A DNA stretch of 64,000 nt. It comes from DSNY01 sp037442465 (GTDB lineage: Bacteria > Pseudomonadota > Gammaproteobacteria > Burkholderiales > Burkholderiaceae_F). The DNA lies in the NCBI GenBank assembly GCA_037442465.1, contig JBBIQI010000001.1, positions 1 through 64,000 of the forward strand, given 5' to 3'. The notes beneath the pieces are model-generated. The model saw nothing but the letters and a program-made list of their open reading frames with translations, made no database searches and had not been told where the DNA came from. A program made the position numbers and the translations under genes. Of the stretch, positions 33,736-42,267 are shown piece after piece (within the stretch, counting starts at the first letter, position 1; the number at the start of each line of letters is the position of its first letter).

Positions 33736-34821
33736 TCAGCGCAGGGCGGCGCGGCCGAGCACATCGTCGAGCGCGTACAGCCCCCACGCACCGCCTGCCG
33801 CGCGGCACATGCCGTAGCGGAACGGCGCCGCGTCGCGCCCCGGAAAGACGAAGCGCAGGTCGCGCCACCATACGCAGATCTCGCGGGGACCGTTGTCGAT
33901 GCGCTCGACCACCGGAAACATCGCGAACCAGCGGAAAAATGCGAAGTCGGGATGCGCCCAGACGTCGCGCGCGAGCGTTTCATCGGCCGCGTCGCCGAAC
34001 ATCGGCAGGCGCTCCCAGCGCGCTTGCGCAAGCGGCTGGTAGGGTGCGGAAAAGCGGCGGATGAAATGGTCGTCCGCCGTCGCGACCAGCGGCTCGGTGC
34101 GGCGCGTGTTGACGTGCGCGACGTGATAGCGCGCGCCGTCGAAGACGAACACCGTCCAGTTAAACGGCGAGGCAGGACGCGGCGCCGCGTCGACAAAATC
34201 GACGCGCAGCCCTGCGCGGGCGGCGTAGTCGCGGGCGAACGCGAGGGCGTCCTGCTTGGCCGAATAGCTCAGCCAGACCCACGCCGGCAGCAGCGCGAGC
34301 GCGACGAACGCCGGCGCGCGCGAGCGGCGCAGAAGAGCCGACGCGGCCAGCCCGGCGAGCAGGATGCCGCTGACCACGAGGTCGATGATGAAGGTCGCGC
34401 CGAGCCCGAAGCGCGCGTCGGACAGCGGCGCGAGCAGCATCGTGCCGAACTGCGTGATCCAGTCGCCGGCAATGTGGATGCCGACCGCGGCCGCGCACAG
34501 CCACGCGTAGCGCTTCCATGCCGCGCGCCGGCGCACGGCGAGGGCGAACAGTCCGCCCAGGATCAGCGCCCACAGCGGCAACATCACGATCGAATGCGTG
34601 ACGCCGCGATGCCCGCGCAGATACGCGAGATCCGAGACGAAGCGCAGGGCGAAGTCAACATCGGGGAAAGCCGCCGCGAAGAAACCGACCGCGACGGCGT
34701 GTCCGACCGGCACCGGCGGACCGAACCAGCGCTCGTTCGCGCGGTCGCGCGGCGCAGAGGCCGAAGGCGTCAGCGCGCGTGCCAGCAACGCGCCGGACAG
34801 GGCGTGGGTGAGGGTATCCAT
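33736..34821 (-). CDS. YdjM-like inner-membrane metal-dependent hydrolase
   Basis: The 361-residue protein starts MDTLTHALSGALLARAL, the hallmark of the YdjM/LexA-regulated membrane hydrolase family. It continues with FFAAAFPDVDFAL, HRGVTHSI and HIAGDW, whose His and Asp residues probably bind metal. Four to five transmembrane helices lie in the first 200 residues and a soluble domain follows. The reaction is unknown. It converges on leuA with a 5-base gap and no clear terminator between. It diverges from the binding-protein gene at 34894. Confidence 0.85.
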   Translation of the reverse strand: MDTLTHALSGALLARALTPSASAPRDRANERWFGPPVPVGHAVAVGFFAAAFPDVDFALRFVSDLAYLRGHRGVTHSIVMLPLWALILGGLFALAVRRRAAWKRYAWLCAAAVGIHIAGDWITQFGTMLLAPLSDARFGLGATFIIDLVVSGILLAGLAASALLRRSRAPAFVALALLPAWVWLSYSAKQDALAFARDYAARAGLRVDFVDAAPRPASPFNWTVFVFDGARYHVAHVNTRRTEPLVATADDHFIRRFSAPYQPLAQARWERLPMFGDAADETLARDVWAHPDFAFFRWFAMFPVVERIDNGPREICVWWRDLRFVFPGRDAAPFRYGMCRAAGGAWGLYALDDVLGRAALR

Positions 34822-34849
34822 CGACTCGATTCTCGCCGGGGGGCCTCAC

Positions 34850-34855
34850 TACAAT
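34850..34855 (+). promoter_or_regulatory. Putative -10 element of the orphan binding protein
   Basis: TACAAT, one mismatch from consensus, is followed at once by GCGCGC and lies 38 bases before ATG 34894. No clear -35 is present. Confidence 0.45.
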
Positions 34856-34893
34856 GCGCGCCCTCGTGGCAGTCAATCGGGTCTTAAGGGCAG

Positions 34894-36165
34894 ATGCGTA
34901 GGCTCTGTTTCGTCGCCGCGCTGCTCGCCGCAGGCGCGGCGCAGGCGGCCGAGCCGATCCGGCTCGGCATGATCGAGGCGATGTCTGGACCGTTCGCCAA
35001 CGCCGGCGAAGCGGTCGCGCGCAACCTGCGGTTTGCCATCGCGCGGGTCAATGCGCGCGGCGGCGTCAGATTGCCCGGCGGCGCGCGCCCATTGCGGCTC
35101 GAGGTGTACGACTCGAAAGGGCAGGCCGAAGAGGCCCTCGTGATGCTGCGGCGGGCGGCGGACGAACGCGTCACCGTCGTGATTCAGGGCAACAGCTCTG
35201 CGGTCGCGGGCGCGTTGATCGAGGCGATCAACCGGCACAACGAACGCGTCGGCGAACGTGACCCGGCCGCGCGGCTGCTGTTCCTGAACTACTCGGCGGT
35301 CGACCCGGCCCTGACCAACGAACGCTGCAGCTTCTGGCATTTCCGCTTCGACGCGCACGCCGGCATGCGCATGGCTGCGCTCGTGGACGTGCTTGCCGCC
35401 GACCGCGGCGTGCGCCGCGTCTACCTGCTGAACCAGGACTACAGCTTCGGCCGCGAGGTCGCGCGCAGCGCGCGCGAGCTGCTCGCGTTGCGCCGGCCGG
35501 ACGTGCAGATCGTCGGTGACGAGCTGCATCCGATCGGGCGCGTACGAGACTTCGCGCCGTACGTCGCGAAAGTCAAGGCGAGCGGCGCGGACACGGTGAT
35601 CACCGGCAACTGGGGCAACGATCTGACGCTGCTGGTGCGCGCCGCGCGCGAAGCGGGCCTCGACGCCGGCTTCTACACGTTCTACGGCAACGGGCTCGGC
35701 GCGCCGGCCGCGATCGGCGAAGCGGCGGTCGGGCGCGTGCGCGCGGTCGCCGAGTGGCACTACAACGCCGGCATCGACGCGATGGACGCGCTGTATGCCG
35801 AGTTTCGCCGGATGTACCCGGATCCGCGCGACGACTATTTCCAGGCGCGTATGGTGGTGATGATCGAGATGCTGACGCGCGCGATCGAGCGCGCCGGCCG
35901 CGTCGACGCGCTGGCGATCGCCCGCGCGCTTGCGGGAATGCGCTTTGGTCCGCCCGAAGGCAATCCGCTCGGCGAGGTCCGGATGCGCGCCGACGACCAT
36001 CAGTTGCTCGGACCGCTGTACGTCAGCGTGATGGAGCGTGCGGGCGCGCCGGGCGTGGCCCGCGACGTCGAAGGCAGCGGCTTCGGCTTCCGCACCGAGC
36101 GCTTCGTCGACGCCGGGCGCATGGCGGTGCCGCACCGCTGCGCGATGGTCCGCCCCGAGCGCTGA
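34894..36165 (+). CDS. Branched-chain amino acid-type substrate-binding protein (orphan)
   Basis: The 423-residue periplasmic protein has a Sec signal (MRRLCFVAALLAAGAAQAAE) followed by a Peripla_BP_6/LivJ-like fold. IRLGMIEAMSGPFANAG is the family start, and YLLNQDYSFGREV and ADTVITGNWGNDL follow in the second lobe. No permease or ATPase genes adjoin it, so it either shares a distant transporter or acts as a sensor. The ligand could be an amino acid, amide or aromatic compound. It is transcribed towards rpsO, which has its own promoter. Confidence 0.87.
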   Translation: MRRLCFVAALLAAGAAQAAEPIRLGMIEAMSGPFANAGEAVARNLRFAIARVNARGGVRLPGGARPLRLEVYDSKGQAEEALVMLRRAADERVTVVIQGNSSAVAGALIEAINRHNERVGERDPAARLLFLNYSAVDPALTNERCSFWHFRFDAHAGMRMAALVDVLAADRGVRRVYLLNQDYSFGREVARSARELLALRRPDVQIVGDELHPIGRVRDFAPYVAKVKASGADTVITGNWGNDLTLLVRAAREAGLDAGFYTFYGNGLGAPAAIGEAAVGRVRAVAEWHYNAGIDAMDALYAEFRRMYPDPRDDYFQARMVVMIEMLTRAIERAGRVDALAIARALAGMRFGPPEGNPLGEVRMRADDHQLLGPLYVSVMERAGAPGVARDVEGSGFGFRTERFVDAGRMAVPHRCAMVRPER

Positions 36166-36190
36166 AGGCCGCCTAGGGGCCGCGCTCCGG

Positions 36191-36196
36191 TATACT
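36191..36196 (+). promoter_or_regulatory. Putative -10 element of rpsO
   Basis: TATACT, one mismatch from consensus, is followed by GCGCGG and lies 66 bases before the rpsO start. No matching -35 is evident at normal spacing. Confidence 0.5.
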
Positions 36197-36262
36197 GCGC
36201 GGCTTCACGGCACGGCCTTCCTTCCGTGTCCGCGTGTCCACCGAAACACCGAAAGGGAAACC

Positions 36263-36532
36263 ATGGCAGTCGCAGACATCAAGAAGGGCGACATCGTCGC
36301 CAAATTCCAGCGCAGCAAGTCGGATACGGGTTCGCCGGAAGTGCAGGTCGCGCTTCTGACGGCCCGCATCAACGAGTTGACCGAGCACTTCAAGACCCAC
36401 GTCAAGGATCACCATTCCCGACGCGGGTTGCTCAAGATGGTCAGCCGGCGCCGCAAGCTGCTCGACTATCTGAAGGGCAAGAACCCCGAGGCGTACAAGG
36501 GGCTGATCGACAGCCTCGGCCTACGCAAGTAG
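36263..36532 (+). CDS. rpsO: 30S ribosomal protein S15
   Basis: The 89-residue primary 16S rRNA-binding protein. DTGSPEVQVALLTARI (residues 21-36), HHSRRGLL and SRRRKLLDYL are invariant family blocks that contact the 16S three-way junction. AAAGGGAAACC precedes ATG 36263. In enterobacteria S15 represses its own translation through a leader pseudoknot; no such structure could be confirmed here. It is followed by a strong terminator and then pnp, the widespread rpsO-pnp order. Confidence 0.98.
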   Translation: MAVADIKKGDIVAKFQRSKSDTGSPEVQVALLTARINELTEHFKTHVKDHHSRRGLLKMVSRRRKLLDYLKGKNPEAYKGLIDSLGLRK

Positions 36533-36554
36533 TCGTGCCGATCGATCACGCAAG

Positions 36555-36590
36555 AAAGCCTGCGAGACACGACGCTCCGCGGGCTTTTTT
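36555..36590 (+). terminator. Intrinsic terminator after rpsO
   Basis: AAAGCCTGCG (36555-36564) pairs with CGCGGGCTTT (36578-36587), ten pairs with one G-U, and six T residues run from 36585 to 36590. It should end most rpsO transcripts, with read-through into pnp as in other bacteria. Confidence 0.85.
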
Positions 36591-36628
36591 GCTTGGCGGC
36601 TGCACTGCGCGCCGCGCTATGGACGTAA

Positions 36629-36697
36629 GGCCGGGCCGATGCCCGGCCCAGTCGTCGATACCGCGGCGTGCCCGAAGGTCCGGCCGCTTGGCCGGAC
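36629..36697 (+). promoter_or_regulatory. Paired hairpins in the pnp leader
   Basis: Two perfect 8-bp stems with 4-base loops lie in tandem: GGCCGGGC/GCCCGGCC (36629-36648) and GTCCGGCC/GGCCGGAC (36678-36697). Neither is followed by T-runs. In E. coli the pnp leader forms a stem cut by RNase III, and PNPase then represses its own mRNA. These hairpins are plausible counterparts. Confidence 0.5.
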
Positions 36698-36742
36698 GCT
36701 GATGTCCCAGCGGCTGCGTTTTCAACGCGAAAGGAAACGCAA

Positions 36743-38875
36743 GTGTTCGAGAAAGTAACGAAGAGCTTCCAGTACGGGGCGCACACCGTCACGCTTGAAA
36801 CGGGGGAGATCGCGCGGCAGGCCACCGGCGCGGTGCTCGTGTCGATGGACGATACGGTGGTGCTGGCGACGGTGGTCGCACGCACCGAAGCCAAGGCAGG
36901 CCAGGACTTCTTTCCGCTGACCGTCGATTACGTGGAGAAGACCTACGCCGCCGGCCGCATTCCCGGCGGCTTCTTCAAGCGCGAGGGTCGCCCGTCGGAG
37001 AAGGAAACGCTGACCAGCCGCCTGATCGACCGGCCGATCCGGCCCCTGTTTCCGGACGGCTTTTTCAACGAAGTGCAGGTCGTGGTCCACGTGCTATCGG
37101 TGGATCCGGAGATCGATCCGGACATCCCGGCGATGATCGGCGCGTCGGCGGCGCTGTCGGTGTCGGGCATCCCGTTCAAGGGCCCGATCGGCGCGGCGCG
37201 CGTCGGCTACGTCGACGGCCAGTACGTGCTGAACCCGACGGCGACCCAGCTCAAGAGCTCGAGGCTCGATCTCGTCGTCGCTGGCACCGAGCGCGCGGTG
37301 CTGATGGTCGAGTCCGAAGCCGACCAGCTTCCGGAGGACGTGATGCTCGGCGCGGTGGTATTCGGCCATGAGCAGATGCAGGCGGCGATCAACGCCATCC
37401 ACGATCTGGTGCGCGATGCCGGCAAGCCGGCGTGGGACTGGAAGGCGCCGGAGAAGAACGAAGCGCTGATCGCCAAGGTGATTCAGATCGCCGGCGCCGA
37501 ACTGCGCGCGGCCTATCAGATCCGCAGCAAGCAGGCGCGTACCCAGAAATTGCGCGAGATCTACGCGCTCGTCGACCGCAAGCTCGCCGAGGAGGCCGCC
37601 GCCGCCGGGCAGCCGGTCCCGGATGCCAACGCCGTCGGCGGCATCCTGTTCGACCTCGAAGCCAAGATCGTCCGCAGCCAGATCCTCGAAGGCGAGCCGC
37701 GCATCGACGGCCGCGACACGCGCACCGTGCGCCCGATCGAGATCCGGCTCGGTGTGCTGCCGCGCACGCACGGCTCGGCGCTGTTCACGCGCGGCGAGAC
37801 CCAGGCGCTGGTGACTGCCACGCTCGGTACCAAGCAGGACGAGCAGATCATCGACGCGCTGATGGGCGAATACCGCGAGCGCTTCATGCTCCATTACAAC
37901 ATGCCGCCGTTCGCCACCGGCGAAACCGGCCGCGTCGGCGCGCCGAAGCGCCGCGAGATCGGGCACGGGCGGCTCGCCAAACGCGCGCTGGTCCGCTGCC
38001 TGCCGACGGCCGACGAGTTCCAGTATTCGATCCGGGTCGTGTCCGAGATCACCGAGAGCAACGGTTCGTCGTCGATGGCGTCGGTTTGCGGCGGCTGTCT
38101 GGCGCTGATGGATGCCGGCGTACCGATGAAGGCGCACGTGGCCGGCGTGGCGATGGGCCTGATCAAGGAAGGCAACAAGTTCGCGGTGCTGACCGACATC
38201 CTCGGCGACGAGGACCACCTCGGCGACATGGACTTCAAGGTCGCAGGAACCGCCGCCGGGATCACGGCGCTGCAGATGGACATCAAGATCGAGGGCATCA
38301 CCCGCGAGATCATGCAGGTCGCGCTCGCGCAGGCCAAGGAGGGCCGTATGCACATCCTGCAGAAAATGCAGGACGCGATGGGCACGCCGCGGTCCGAGCT
38401 GTCGGCTTTCGCGCCCAGGCTGATCAAGATGAAGATCAATCCCGAAAAGATCCGCGACGTCATCGGCAAGGGCGGCGCGGTCATTCGCGCGCTGACCGAG
38501 GAGACCGGCACGCAGATCGACATCGAGGACGACGGTACCGTGATCATCGCCAGCGTCGATCTGGAAAAGGGCCGCGAGGCCGAACGGCGCATTCGCGAGC
38601 TCACCGCGGAAGTCGAAGTCGGCAAGATCTACGACGGCACCGTGCTGAGGCTGCTGGACTTCGGCGCGATCGTGCAGATCCTTCCGGGGCGCGACGGTCT
38701 GCTGCACATCTCGCAGATCGCCAACGAGCGCGTGAACCAGGTCAGCGACTACCTGAAGGAAGGTCAGGCGATCAAGGTCAAGGTGCTCGAGGCCGACGAA
38801 AAGGGCCGGCTGCGGCTGTCGATGAAGGCGGCCGCTGCCGAGCTCGAAGGGCAGCAGACCCAGCAGGCGCAGTAA
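36743..38875 (+). CDS. pnp: Polyribonucleotide nucleotidyltransferase (PNPase)
   Basis: The 710-residue phosphorolytic 3'-5' exoribonuclease has two RNase PH domains (about 1-220 and 310-540), a KH domain (IRDVIGKGGAVIRALTEETG near 563) and an S1 domain (VGKIYDGTVLRLLDFGA near 620). DRPIRPLF and the catalytic DILGDEDHLGDMDFK block are intact. It acts in RNA turnover, usually with RNase E. GTG 36743 has AAGGA 9 bases upstream; the longer frame from 36668 covers the leader hairpins and is rejected. Confidence 0.97.
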   Translation: MFEKVTKSFQYGAHTVTLETGEIARQATGAVLVSMDDTVVLATVVARTEAKAGQDFFPLTVDYVEKTYAAGRIPGGFFKREGRPSEKETLTSRLIDRPIRPLFPDGFFNEVQVVVHVLSVDPEIDPDIPAMIGASAALSVSGIPFKGPIGAARVGYVDGQYVLNPTATQLKSSRLDLVVAGTERAVLMVESEADQLPEDVMLGAVVFGHEQMQAAINAIHDLVRDAGKPAWDWKAPEKNEALIAKVIQIAGAELRAAYQIRSKQARTQKLREIYALVDRKLAEEAAAAGQPVPDANAVGGILFDLEAKIVRSQILEGEPRIDGRDTRTVRPIEIRLGVLPRTHGSALFTRGETQALVTATLGTKQDEQIIDALMGEYRERFMLHYNMPPFATGETGRVGAPKRREIGHGRLAKRALVRCLPTADEFQYSIRVVSEITESNGSSSMASVCGGCLALMDAGVPMKAHVAGVAMGLIKEGNKFAVLTDILGDEDHLGDMDFKVAGTAAGITALQMDIKIEGITREIMQVALAQAKEGRMHILQKMQDAMGTPRSELSAFAPRLIKMKINPEKIRDVIGKGGAVIRALTEETGTQIDIEDDGTVIIASVDLEKGREAERRIRELTAEVEVGKIYDGTVLRLLDFGAIVQILPGRDGLLHISQIANERVNQVSDYLKEGQAIKVKVLEADEKGRLRLSMKAAAAELEGQQTQQAQ

Positions 38876-38882
38876 GCCGCCG

Positions 38883-38905
38883 GCCCCGCCCAGTGCGGGC
38901 GGGGC
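38883..38905 (+). terminator. GC-rich hairpin after pnp
   Basis: GCCCCGCCC (38883-38891) and GGGCGGGGC (38897-38905) form a perfect 9-bp stem with a 5-base loop just after the pnp stop. No T-run follows, so it may protect the 3' end rather than terminate fully. Confidence 0.5.
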
Positions 38906-38915
38906 GTCTCGCACC

Positions 38916-39923
38916 ATGCGCGCCGTTGAAATCAGTCGTCCCGGCGGACCCGAGGTCCTGCAGCTCGTCGAGCGGCCGCGGCCGCAGCCGCGCGCGGGAG
39001 AAGCGCTCGTGCGCGTGCACGCCGCCGGCATCAACCGGCCCGACGTGCTCCAGCGCAAGGGCGGCTACCCGCCGCCGCCGGGCGCCTCCGATCTGCCGGG
39101 GCTGGAGATCGCCGGCGTGATCGAAGAGGGTGACCTGCCCGGCAGCGGCTTCGAGATCGGCGACGCCGTGTGCGGACTGGTCACCGGCGGCGGCTACGCG
39201 GAGTACTGCGTGGTTCCGGTCGGACAATTGCTGCCGGTGCCGCGCGGGCTTGCCTTCGCGGAAGCGGCGGGGCTGCCCGAGACGTTCTTCACGGTCTGGA
39301 GCAACGTCTTCGATCGCGCACAGCTCGCCCCGGGCGAGACGTTGCTCGTGCAGGGCGGCACCAGCGGCATCGGCGTGGCGGCGATCCAGCTTGCGGTCGC
39401 GCTCGGACACTCGGTCTATGCGACCGCGGGCACCGAAGAGAAGTGCCGTGCGATCACCGCGCTCGGTGCGGCGCGCGCGATCAACTATCGCCACGAGGAC
39501 TTCGGCGCGATCGTCAAGGACGTCACCGGCGGCCGCGGCGTCGACGTGATCCTCGACATGGTCGGGGGCGATTACGTCGCGCGCGAGATCGCATGTCTTG
39601 CCGAGGACGGTCGGCTCGTCCTGATCGCGCTGCTCGGCGGCGCGCGCGCCGGTGTGGACTTGTCCGTCGTGCTGCGGCGGCGGCTGACGATCACCGCGTC
39701 GACCTTGCGGCCGCGGCCGGTCGAGTTCAAGGCCGCGATCGCGCGCCGGCTGCGTGGAATCGTCTGGCCATTGATCGAGGCGGGCCGGGTCAAGCCGATG
39801 CTGTTCAAGACGTTCGAGCTGCATGAGGCCGCCGCCGCGCACGCACTGATGGAGTCGAGCCAGCACATCGGCAAGATCGTGCTGGCCGTGACCGACCAAG
39901 CCTCGGTCCGGCCACGCGGCTGA
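38916..39923 (+). CDS. NAD(P)H quinone oxidoreductase, zinc-independent MDR family
   Basis: The 335-residue protein belongs to the quinone oxidoreductase (QOR/PIG3) branch of medium-chain dehydrogenases. Its N-terminal GroES-like domain has NRPDVLQRKGGYPPPPG and the Rossmann domain has LVQGGTSGIGVAAIQLA (about 145-161). The zinc-ligand cysteines of alcohol dehydrogenases are missing, as expected for this branch. It reduces quinones or enones with NADPH. It lies 40 bases after pnp and 49 before tpiA; this order is usual in Burkholderiales. Confidence 0.9.
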   Translation: MRAVEISRPGGPEVLQLVERPRPQPRAGEALVRVHAAGINRPDVLQRKGGYPPPPGASDLPGLEIAGVIEEGDLPGSGFEIGDAVCGLVTGGGYAEYCVVPVGQLLPVPRGLAFAEAAGLPETFFTVWSNVFDRAQLAPGETLLVQGGTSGIGVAAIQLAVALGHSVYATAGTEEKCRAITALGAARAINYRHEDFGAIVKDVTGGRGVDVILDMVGGDYVAREIACLAEDGRLVLIALLGGARAGVDLSVVLRRRLTITASTLRPRPVEFKAAIARRLRGIVWPLIEAGRVKPMLFKTFELHEAAAAHALMESSQHIGKIVLAVTDQASVRPRG

Positions 39924-39939
39924 GCACACGAGCGATCCG

Positions 39940-39945
39940 TAGAAT
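39940..39945 (+). promoter_or_regulatory. Putative -10 element of tpiA
   Basis: TAGAAT, one mismatch from consensus, lies 27 bases before the tpiA ATG. It is one of the recurring -10 boxes in the window. No clear -35. Confidence 0.45.
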
Positions 39946-39972
39946 TCGACGCTTTTTCCCGCATCGAAACCC

Positions 39973-40734
39973 ATGTCCACCCGCCGCCCACTGGTTGCCG
40001 CCAACTGGAAGATGAACGGCTCGATCGCCGCCAACGAGCGCTGGCTCGCCGATTTCCGAGCCGGCGCGGCGCGGCTGGGTTGCGACGTCGTCGTCTGCGC
40101 GCCGTATCCGTACCTGGCGCAACTTTGGGTCGGATTGAAGGACACGCCGGCCGAAGCCGGCGCACAGGATCTGAGCGAACATCGTGCCGGCGCCTATACG
40201 GGCGACGTGGCGGGCGAAATGCTGGTGGACGTGGGCTGCCGCTGGGTGATCGTCGGCCACTCGGAGCGGCGCGCGCTGCACGGCGAGTCGAACGAACGCG
40301 TGGCGGCCAAGGTCCGGCGTGCGCTCGACGCGGGCTTGCGGCCGATCGTATGCATCGGCGAGACGCTCGCGGAACGCGAGGCGGGTCGCACTCACGATGT
40401 CGTGCGGGCGCAGCTCGATGCCGTGCTGGCCGCCGTCGGTGCGGCCGCGCTCACGCGCGGCGCGATCGCGTACGAACCGGTGTGGGCGATCGGCACCGGG
40501 CGGACGGCCACGCCCGCGCAGGCGCAGGAGGTCCAGCGCTCGATCCGTGCGCAGCTCGCAGCGGCCGATCCGGACGCGGCCGGCACGGTGCGCGTGCTGT
40601 ACGGCGGCAGCGTCAAGCCGGCCAACGCCGCGGAACTGTTTGCGCAGCCCGACATCGACGGCGGACTGATCGGCGGTGCGTCGCTCGTCGCGCAGGATTT
40701 CCTGAACATCTGCGCGGCTGCGCGCAGCGGATGA
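39973..40734 (+). CDS. tpiA: Triosephosphate isomerase
   Basis: The 253-residue glycolytic enzyme interconverts dihydroxyacetone phosphate and glyceraldehyde 3-phosphate. Catalytic residues are all visible: Asn11 and Lys13 in ANWKMNG, the His in VGHSERR and the Glu in AYEPVWAIGTG. The phosphate-binding loop LYGGSVKPANA is also present. Length is standard. It precedes secG by 19 bases, the order common in many bacteria. Confidence 0.98.
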   Translation: MSTRRPLVAANWKMNGSIAANERWLADFRAGAARLGCDVVVCAPYPYLAQLWVGLKDTPAEAGAQDLSEHRAGAYTGDVAGEMLVDVGCRWVIVGHSERRALHGESNERVAAKVRRALDAGLRPIVCIGETLAEREAGRTHDVVRAQLDAVLAAVGAAALTRGAIAYEPVWAIGTGRTATPAQAQEVQRSIRAQLAAADPDAAGTVRVLYGGSVKPANAAELFAQPDIDGGLIGGASLVAQDFLNICAAARSG

Positions 40735-40753
40735 CATTCAAGAGGGTATCGAT

Positions 40754-41125
40754 ATGGCCTGGTTGACCACGTTGCTGATCGTGATACAGGTGCTGTGCGC
40801 GATCGCGATCATCATCCTCGTGCTTCTGCAGCACGGCAAAGGCGCCGACATGGGCGCGGCTTTCGGCAGCGGCGCCTCGGGCAGCCTGTTCGGTGCGACC
40901 GGCTCGGCGAACTTCCTGTCGCGCAGTACGGGCATTCTGGCGGCGGTGTTTTTCGTCGCCACGCTCGGCCTCGCGTATTCAGCGACCGCCGTGCGCGCGC
41001 CGCAGGCCGAAGGCGGCGTGATGGGCACGATGCCGAAGTCGGACGCGGGCAAGGACACGGGCAAGGACGTCCCCGCACCGGCGTCCAAGGCCGACAGCGG
41101 CAAGGCCGGCGACATTCCCAAGTGA
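40754..41125 (+). CDS. secG: Preprotein translocase subunit SecG
   Basis: The 123-residue inner-membrane protein has two transmembrane helices (about 5-25 and 54-75) separated by a cytoplasmic loop with the family motif LLQHGKGADMGAAFGSGASG. The C terminus is a Lys/Asp/Ala-rich tail with repeated DSGK/DAGK pieces. SecG aids SecYE during export. It lies directly downstream of tpiA and upstream of tRNA-Leu, a conserved neighbourhood. Confidence 0.96.
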   Translation: MAWLTTLLIVIQVLCAIAIIILVLLQHGKGADMGAAFGSGASGSLFGATGSANFLSRSTGILAAVFFVATLGLAYSATAVRAPQAEGGVMGTMPKSDAGKDTGKDVPAPASKADSGKAGDIPK

Positions 41126-41167
41126 GCTCCTGGCGCGCGAGCGCGGCGCGTGCCTCGTCGTATCCAG

Positions 41168-41173
41168 TAGAAT
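41168..41173 (+). promoter_or_regulatory. Putative -10 element of tRNA-Leu
   Basis: TAGAAT followed by CCGCGCG lies 11 bases before the first tRNA base, a normal distance for a tRNA promoter. The GC-rich discriminator fits stringent control of stable RNA. The -35 is not evident. Confidence 0.5.
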
Positions 41174-41184
41174 CCGCGCGATTT

Positions 41185-41269
41185 GCCGACGTGGTGGAAT
41201 TGGTAGACACACCATCTTGAGGGGGTGGCGGCGCAAGCCGTGTGAGTTCGAGTCTCACCGTCGGCACCA
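41185..41269 (+). tRNA. tRNA-Leu (anticodon GAG)
   Basis: A complete class II tRNA. The acceptor stem is GCCGACG/CGTCGGC with discriminator A266 and an encoded CCA at 41267-41269. The anticodon stem CCATC/GGTGG carries the loop TTGAGGG, giving anticodon GAG. There is a long variable arm around CGGCGCAAGCCG, and the T arm is GTGAG/CTCAC with loop TTCGAGT. It reads CUC and CUU codons. Its place between secG and nuoA is typical of Burkholderiales. Confidence 0.97.
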
Positions 41270-41395
41270 TCCGCGCGATCCTGCGGCCTCGCGGAGCGCG
41301 CTTCGGGGCGAGTGACGGCGTACGCGTTCAGCGCGGCGCAGCCGCAGCCGCGAACCAGCCAGCGAGCCACTGAACCAGGAAGCGGAACGGCCAGC

Positions 41396-41761
41396 ATGGA
41401 TCTCGAGTCTTACGTACCGGTTCTGCTGTTCATCCTGGTCGGCATCGCTGTGGGGGCGGGGCCGCTCGTGATCGGCGCGTTGCTCGGGCCGCGCCGGCCC
41501 GATCCGGAAAAGCTCTCACCCTACGAATGCGGCTTCGAAGCGTTCGAGGACGCGCGCATGAAGTTCGACGTGCGCTATTACCTGGTCGCGATCCTGTTCA
41601 TCCTTTTCGATCTCGAGATCGCCTTCCTGTTTCCGTGGGCGGCCGTGCTCGGCGATCTGCCGGCGTGGGGCCCGGCCTTCTGGTCGATGATGGTGTTCCT
41701 CGCGATCCTGACGGTCGGCTTCGTCTACGAGTGGAAAAAGGGCGCGCTGGACTGGGAGTAG
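41396..41761 (+). CDS. nuoA: NADH-quinone oxidoreductase subunit A
   Basis: The 121-residue membrane subunit of complex I has three transmembrane helices (about 6-28, 63-83, 91-112). The conserved quinone-site loop SPYECGFEAFEDARMKFDVR includes the cysteine of the A subunit. It is the first gene of the 14-gene nuo operon, with no clear promoter in the 126 bases after tRNA-Leu. ATG 41396 gives the family start MDLESYVPVLLF; the frame upstream to 41312 is not conserved. Confidence 0.97.
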   Translation: MDLESYVPVLLFILVGIAVGAGPLVIGALLGPRRPDPEKLSPYECGFEAFEDARMKFDVRYYLVAILFILFDLEIAFLFPWAAVLGDLPAWGPAFWSMMVFLAILTVGFVYEWKKGALDWE

Positions 41762-41778
41762 TCGGGCAGGGAGGCACC

Positions 41779-42255
41779 ATGGGCATCGAAGGCGTGCTGA
41801 ACGAAGGCTTCGTCACCACCAGCGTCGACAAGCTGATCAACTGGAGCAAGACCGGGTCGATGTGGCCGATGACCTTCGGGCTCGCCTGCTGCGCGGTCGA
41901 AATGATGCATGCCGGCGCGTCGCGCTACGACCTGGATCGCTTTGGCGTGATGTTCCGGCCGAGCCCGCGCCAGTCCGACGTGATGATCGTCGCCGGAACC
42001 CTGTGCAACAAGATGGCGCCGGCGCTGCGCAAGGTCTACGACCAGATGGCCGAGCCGCGCTGGGTCATCAGCATGGGCTCGTGTGCCAACGGCGGCGGCT
42101 ACTACCACTACTCCTACTCGGTCGTGCGCGGCTGCGACCGCATCGTGCCGGTCGACGTCTACGTGCCGGGCTGCCCGCCGACGGCCGAGGCGCTGATCTA
42201 CGGGATCATCCAGCTGCAGAACAAGATTCGCCGCACGAACACGATTGCCCGTTGA
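41779..42255 (+). CDS. nuoB: NADH-quinone oxidoreductase subunit B
   Basis: The 158-residue subunit carries iron-sulfur cluster N2, the last electron carrier before quinone. Its four ligands are Cys37 and Cys38 (LACCAVEMM), Cys102 (GSCANGG) and Cys132 (PGCPPTAEAL). AGGGAGG lies ahead of ATG 41779. It follows nuoA by 17 bases. The upstream open frame is a shadow of nuoA. Confidence 0.98.
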   Translation: MGIEGVLNEGFVTTSVDKLINWSKTGSMWPMTFGLACCAVEMMHAGASRYDLDRFGVMFRPSPRQSDVMIVAGTLCNKMAPALRKVYDQMAEPRWVISMGSCANGGGYYHYSYSVVRGCDRIVPVDVYVPGCPPTAEALIYGIIQLQNKIRRTNTIAR

Positions 42256-42267
42256 CTTTCGCACGCG

